DNA from: Rahnella bonaserana
GTDB lineage: Bacteria; Pseudomonadota; Gammaproteobacteria; Enterobacterales; Enterobacteriaceae
DNA: 64,000 nt
Assembly: GCF_019049675.1 (NCBI RefSeq)
Contig: NZ_JAFMOW010000054.1
Coordinates: 1-64,000, forward strand
Direction: 5' to 3'
Positions within the stretch are counted from its first letter, which is position 1; each line of letters opens with the position of its first letter. The notes beneath the pieces are model-generated. The model searched no databases. It was not told the DNA's origin and saw nothing but the letters and a program-made list of their open reading frames with translations. Positions 60,168 to 64,000 of this stretch are shown here, in pieces. Both the position numbers and the translations under genes were made by a program.

Positions 60168-61364
60168 ATGTCTGTTTCGTTTTATCGGCAGTTGGAAGAC
60201 CAGCTCGATCAGGCGCGGGTTGAAGGACTGTTTAAAGAAGAACGTATATTAACCACGCCTCAGCAGGCCGAAGTTTCTGTCGCGGGTGGGAAGCCGGTCA
60301 TCAATTTTTGCGCGAACAACTATCTTGGATTGGCTAACCATCCGGAGTTGATCAGTGCCGCGAAAGAGGGGCTCGACAGTCACGGTTTTGGTATGGCGTC
60401 GGTGCGTTTTATCTGCGGTACACAAGATGCCCATAAAGAACTCGAACACCGTCTGGCCGATTTTCTCGGTATGGACGACGCGATCCTCTATTCCTCCTGT
60501 TTTGATGCCAACGGCGGATTATTCGAAACGCTGCTGGGCGAAGAAGACGCCATCATTTCGGATGCGCTGAATCACGCATCAATTATTGATGGGGTACGGT
60601 TGTGCAAAGCGAAACGTTACCGCTATGCCAACAATAATATGGATGAACTCGAAGCACGCTTACAGCAGGCGAAAGACGACGGTGCCCGGCATATTCTGGT
60701 CGCTACCGACGGCGTATTTTCCATGGATGGTGTGATTGCTAACCTGAAAGGTGTGTGCGATCTGGCGGAACGATTTGATGCACTGGTGATGGTCGATGAT
60801 TCCCATGCTGTCGGTTTTGTCGGTGCCGAAGGGCGTGGTACTCACGAATATTGTGACGTGATGGGACGGGTAGACATTATCACGGGCACGCTTGGCAAAG
60901 CGCTGGGCGGGGCTTCCGGTGGGTATACCGCAGCACGTCAGGAAGTTATTGACTGGTTACGTCAGCGTTCACGTCCTTATCTTTTCTCCAATTCACTGGC
61001 ACCGTCGATTGTTTCCGCCTCGCTGAAAGTGCTCTCCATGCTGGAAGAAGGCAGCGAACTGCGTGAGCGGTTGCATAGCAATTCAAAAATGTTCCGTGAA
61101 AAAATGACCGCTGCAGGTTTCACGCTGGCGGGGGCCGATCACGCCATCATTCCTGTGATGCTGGGCGAAGCCCGTTTAGCGCAAGAGTTTGCCGCGCTTT
61201 TGCAGCAGGAAGGCATTTATGTCACCGGTTTCTTTTATCCGGTAGTGCCGCAAGGCCAGGCGCGTATCCGTACCCAGATGTCTGCCGCACACAGCTGCGA
61301 ACAAATCGAAAAGGCGGTTGAAGCCTTTACCCGTATTGGCAAAAAACTTGGCGTGATCGCCTGA
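60168..61364 (+). CDS. kbl: glycine C-acetyltransferase (2-amino-3-ketobutyrate CoA ligase)
   Basis: Kbl cleaves 2-amino-3-ketobutyrate with CoA to glycine and acetyl-CoA, the second step of threonine degradation by this route. The 398-residue PLP enzyme has Lys244 in [14 protein letters not shown] and the [10 protein letters not shown] segment. A GGAG site supports the start at 60168. It is divergent from hldD and pairs with tdh, nine bases downstream, as in E. coli. Confidence 0.97.
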   Translation: MSVSFYRQLEDQLDQARVEGLFKEERILTTPQQAEVSVAGGKPVINFCANNYLGLANHPELISAAKEGLDSHGFGMASVRFICGTQDAHKELEHRLADFLGMDDAILYSSCFDANGGLFETLLGEEDAIISDALNHASIIDGVRLCKAKRYRYANNNMDELEARLQQAKDDGARHILVATDGVFSMDGVIANLKGVCDLAERFDALVMVDDSHAVGFVGAEGRGTHEYCDVMGRVDIITGTLGKALGGASGGYTAARQEVIDWLRQRSRPYLFSNSLAPSIVSASLKVLSMLEEGSELRERLHSNSKMFREKMTAAGFTLAGADHAIIPVMLGEARLAQEFAALLQQEGIYVTGFFYPVVPQGQARIRTQMSAAHSCEQIEKAVEAFTRIGKKLGVIA

Positions 61365-61373
61365 GGAGTTTCC

Positions 61374-62396
61374 ATGAAAGCCTTAGCAAAACTCAAACGT
61401 GAGGAAGGCATCTGGATGACGGATGCGCCGGTGCCGGAAATGGGCCATAACGATTTGCTGATCAAAATCCGCAAAACAGCCATCTGCGGCACCGATGTGC
61501 ATATTTATAACTGGGATGCATGGTCGCAAAAAACCATTCCGGTGCCGATGGTGGTTGGCCACGAATACGTCGGCGAAGTCGTCGGGATAGGGCAGGAAGT
61601 AAAAGGCTTCAGCATCGGCGACCGTGTTTCCGGTGAAGGTCATATCACCTGCGGGCATTGCCGCAACTGCCGTGGCGGGCGCACGCACTTATGCCGCAAT
61701 GCGCAGGGCGTCGGGGTAAACCGTCCGGGCGCTTTTGCTGAATATCTTGTTTTACCGGCGTTCAATGCGTTCAAAATCCCGGACAATATTTCTGATGATC
61801 TGGCGGCCATTTTTGATCCGCTGGGCAACGCAGTTCATACCGCGCTGTCTTTTGATTTAGTCGGGGAAGATGTATTGATAAGCGGCGCCGGTCCGATTGG
61901 TATCATGGCTGCCGCTATCTGCAAACATGTTGGCGCGCGTCATGTGGTGATCACTGACATGAACGAATACCGGCTCGAACTTGCGCGCAAAATGGGTGTG
62001 ACGCGGGCGGTTAACGTCAGTCAGCAAAGCCTGCCGGAGGTCATGGAAGAACTGGGGATGACGGAAGGGTTTGATGTCGGGCTGGAAATGTCCGGCGCAC
62101 CTGCCGCATTTCGCAGCATGCTCAGTGCGATGAATCACGGCGGGCGGATTGCCATGCTCGGCATCCCTTCCACAGAAATGGCCATCGACTGGAATCAGGT
62201 GATTTTCAAGGGGCTGTTTATTAAAGGGATCTATGGCCGGGAAATGTTTGAAACCTGGTACAAAATGGCGGCGCTCATTCAGTCCGGGTTAGACCTCACG
62301 CCGTTGATTACTCATCACTTCCCGATTGATGAATTCCAGAAAGGCTTTGATGCGATGCGTTCCGGTCATTCCGGAAAAGTCATTCTTAACTGGTGA
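61374..62396 (+). CDS. tdh: L-threonine 3-dehydrogenase
   Basis: Tdh oxidises threonine to 2-amino-3-ketobutyrate, which Kbl splits to glycine and acetyl-CoA. The 340-residue zinc alcohol dehydrogenase has catalytic Cys38 with His63-Glu64 (GHE) and the structural-zinc cysteines 93, 96, 99 and 107. The NAD-binding segment is [12 protein letters not shown]. It ends at a strong terminator. In E. coli the kbl-tdh operon is also beside hldD. Confidence 0.97.
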   Translation: MKALAKLKREEGIWMTDAPVPEMGHNDLLIKIRKTAICGTDVHIYNWDAWSQKTIPVPMVVGHEYVGEVVGIGQEVKGFSIGDRVSGEGHITCGHCRNCRGGRTHLCRNAQGVGVNRPGAFAEYLVLPAFNAFKIPDNISDDLAAIFDPLGNAVHTALSFDLVGEDVLISGAGPIGIMAAAICKHVGARHVVITDMNEYRLELARKMGVTRAVNVSQQSLPEVMEELGMTEGFDVGLEMSGAPAAFRSMLSAMNHGGRIAMLGIPSTEMAIDWNQVIFKGLFIKGIYGREMFETWYKMAALIQSGLDLTPLITHHFPIDEFQKGFDAMRSGHSGKVILNW

Positions 62397-62416
62397 ATCT
62401 GATTTGTCGCACAGAT

Positions 62417-62447
62417 GAAAAAGCCCGCTGAAACAGCGGGCTTTTTT
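62417..62447. terminator. tdh terminator (bidirectional)
   Basis: A 9-bp stem AGCCCGCTG/CAGCGGGCT over AAA with A and T runs lies between convergent genes. Confidence 0.9.
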
Positions 62448-62465
62448 CTGACCGGAGGGCTATTT

Positions 62466-63395
62466 TTAGGCGTCTGGCTCTGCCTTTTGTTTCTCAACAT
62501 CCGTCAGATATCTCACCTTACGGGTGTAATCCTGACCTTTAAACAGCAGCTCATTGTCTGGCGAGGCCAGATATTTTTGCCATTCGCTCAGCGGGAAACC
62601 GCCATGTGCGCCAATGACTTCTTTAGGAATAACCGACGGCGTGCCGCCAATCTTTTTCGAGACCGGCCAGTTCATCCAGTCGCCGAGATTGACGGTTTTA
62701 ATGTCCAAAGTGTCGAGCATGGCCGCCAGCGGTAACTGATCGGTCGGTGGCTGATTATCTGGCAGGATATTCCAGGTATCTCTGAAAAACATAATCCACA
62801 ACGGGCACAGACGTTCCCAGGTTTTACGTGTTGCAGCCAGGAAAGCGCCGTTGACGTGGTCAACGATATAAGGGCGCACGCTGTCTTTGTAATACGCCGG
62901 GATGATCTGCGGATCACAACCGTCGAGTTTGGCAATCATTTTGCCCTGACGGAAACTTGAATAGATGTGATTTTCATGCAGCTGGATTTCCGGCATTTTC
63001 AGCAGATTCAGATCAGAATCGATCATCAAAATACCGTCAGTTTTGGCCTGTAAAGGCGCCAGCAGTTTAATCAGGCGGCTGAGGTAAATTTGTTTGTAAC
63101 GATAATCGCCGGATTTAGTGTCGGGATTGAGTGTCACGATGCGGACTTTTTCAGGCAGAGACCGGAACAGGCTGGCATCCTGATCGGTCACAATGACAAT
63201 TTCCTGCAATGGTGTCGCGAATTTGTCAGCAAATTCCGCGCATAAACAGGCTTCTTCAATATAATCAGCACCCGCGGAAGGAATGACGACAGAGGTGATA
63301 TTATTCTTTGGCGCACTTGCTACGACGGTTCCGGCATAAGGCAGATTGTGGCGTGAAAGAATATGACGATATTTAGAATTTAGAAATTTGAACAT
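62466..63395 (-). CDS. putative glycosyltransferase (DxD-type, GT-A-like)
   Basis: I do not recognise this 309-residue protein with confidence. It has features of a GT-A nucleotide-sugar transferase: an N-terminal beta strand ITSVVIPSAGADYIEEAC, a DSD metal-type motif in GILMIDSDLNLL (about residue 128), a VDHVNGAFLAATRKTWERL segment, and PTDQLPLAAML near residue 240. No signal peptide is seen. It lies two bases after the GT4 gene, so the two likely form one transcript. With kbl-tdh between it and the core operon, a role in core or O-antigen decoration is an inference from position. Confidence 0.72.
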   Translation of the reverse strand: MFKFLNSKYRHILSRHNLPYAGTVVASAPKNNITSVVIPSAGADYIEEACLCAEFADKFATPLQEIVIVTDQDASLFRSLPEKVRIVTLNPDTKSGDYRYKQIYLSRLIKLLAPLQAKTDGILMIDSDLNLLKMPEIQLHENHIYSSFRQGKMIAKLDGCDPQIIPAYYKDSVRPYIVDHVNGAFLAATRKTWERLCPLWIMFFRDTWNILPDNQPPTDQLPLAAMLDTLDIKTVNLGDWMNWPVSKKIGGTPSVIPKEVIGAHGGFPLSEWQKYLASPDNELLFKGQDYTRKVRYLTDVEKQKAEPDA

Positions 63396-63397
63396 GT

Positions 63398-64000
63398 TCA
63401 GCCTTGTTTCTTTTTAACGCTGCCTAAAACGGTTTCTACACCAGAGACATATTTTTCAATCGCAAATTTTTCGCGGACAGTGAGATTTGCCTGCGTAGCG
63501 ATTTCACTTCGCAAATGCGCATTGAGATACAGCGTTTTCATATGATTGAAGAGCATCTCAATATCGCCATACTCAAACAGCATTCCGGTTTCTGCATTTT
63601 TAATCAGTTCGGCAGTGCCCGTGACATTGGATCCAATCACCGGTGTTTTCAATAACATGGATTCCAGAACGACACGCGGCAACCCCTCACTTTTTGACCC
63701 TAAGATAAAGGCATCAAAAGCCGCCAGATATTCCAGAGGATTGCTTTGAAAACCGGTGAAGATGACTTTATCCATTATATTCAGTGCTGCAGCCTGCTGG
63801 ATCAGACGTCGTAAATTTGGGCCTTCACCGACAAAGACCATTTTCCATTTTGCTTCCGGGAAAGCACGATTAAATTTATCGAGTGCCAGCAGGGTGAAGT
63901 GGTGAGCTTTACGATTAATCAGAGAACCGATACTGCCGAAGATGAAGGTATCTTCCGTTGCACCGAGTTCTTCACGGATCCTGATGCCATCCGGTAATGG
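63398..64000 (-). CDS. glycosyltransferase family 4 (partial, 5' end outside window)
   Basis: The frame stays open to the window edge, giving the last 200 residues of a GT4 enzyme. The visible part reads GSIGSLINRKAHHFTLLALD, then MVFVGEGPNLRRLIQQA, and the E-X7-E-type donor site GSKSEGLPRVVLESMLLKTPVIGS. A Met at 63841 lies in the middle of the donor domain and cannot be the true start. The C-terminus ends in KKKQG. Its acceptor cannot be inferred. It is upstream of, and nearly adjoining, the putative transferase at 62466-63395. Confidence 0.88.
   Translation of the reverse strand, partial: PLPDGIRIREELGATEDTFIFGSIGSLINRKAHHFTLLALDKFNRAFPEAKWKMVFVGEGPNLRRLIQQAAALNIMDKVIFTGFQSNPLEYLAAFDAFILGSKSEGLPRVVLESMLLKTPVIGSNVTGTAELIKNAETGMLFEYGDIEMLFNHMKTLYLNAHLRSEIATQANLTVREKFAIEKYVSGVETVLGSVKKKQG

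Overview
This window looks like chromosomal core DNA of a member of the Enterobacterales. Nearly every protein is close to its Escherichia coli namesake in length and motifs. The gene content around the LPS core locus (waaE, waaQ and a WabG-like enzyme) and the retained order point towards Yersiniaceae such as Rahnella, Ewingella, Rouxiella or Serratia. The genus cannot be decided by reading alone. No prophage, insertion sequence, integron, CRISPR array or tRNA gene was seen.

Layout. 1-135: the 3' end of a 5S rRNA gene carrying what looks like a ~67-nt insert of small hairpins, then its terminator. 171-10386: mobBA, yihD, srkA-dsbA, polA, the sRNA Spot 42 (spf), engB, the CsrA-sequestering sRNA CsrC, yihI, an unlisted 58-codon ORF, and hemN. 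10479-14915: the nitrogen-control operon glnA-glnL-glnG with a sigma-54 promoter and two NtrC sites. 15005-19943: typA, yihX, yihY, dtd, fabY. 20011-24704: yicH, xanP and gltS, which in E. coli lie next to recG. 24761-26316: an orphan PTS EIIC gene with its own regulatory region. 26317-32180: gmk-rpoZ-spoT-trmH-recG. 32459-34787: ligB and yicG. 35073-37178: a TetR regulator and a second-type FabF enzyme with two related palindromes. 37262-42456: yicC, rph-pyrE with the UTP attenuator, and a DUF2157/DUF4401 plus GDYXXLXY membrane pair. 42521-47440: slmA, dut, coaBC, radC, rpmBG with a structured leader, mutM. 47449-59926: an all-minus-strand LPS core operon running hldD-waaF-waaC-GT9-GT8-waaL-waaH-waaQ-GT4-waaA-waaE-coaD. 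60168-62396: kbl-tdh. 62466-64000: two more glycosyltransferase-like genes, the last cut by the window edge.

How the genes work together. hldD makes the heptose donor. WaaA adds Kdo, and WaaC, WaaF and WaaQ add heptoses. WaaE, WaaH and the WabG-like, GT8 and GT9 enzymes decorate the core, and WaaL ligates O-antigen. GlnL/GlnG control glnA through the upstream sites. SpoT and the omega subunit (rpoZ) are co-transcribed.

The main departures from the E. coli layout are insertions or replacements: tetR-fabF sits where E. coli carries dinD, the DUF2157 pair lies between pyrE and slmA, a lone EIIC lies between gltS and recG, and yihF/yihG are missing between dsbA and polA. The most interesting unexplained signals are the hairpin insert in the 5S gene, the three-way-junction leader of rpmBG, and the TetR/FabF module with its paired 22-bp palindromes. 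Statements about E. coli come from memory; no database search was run.
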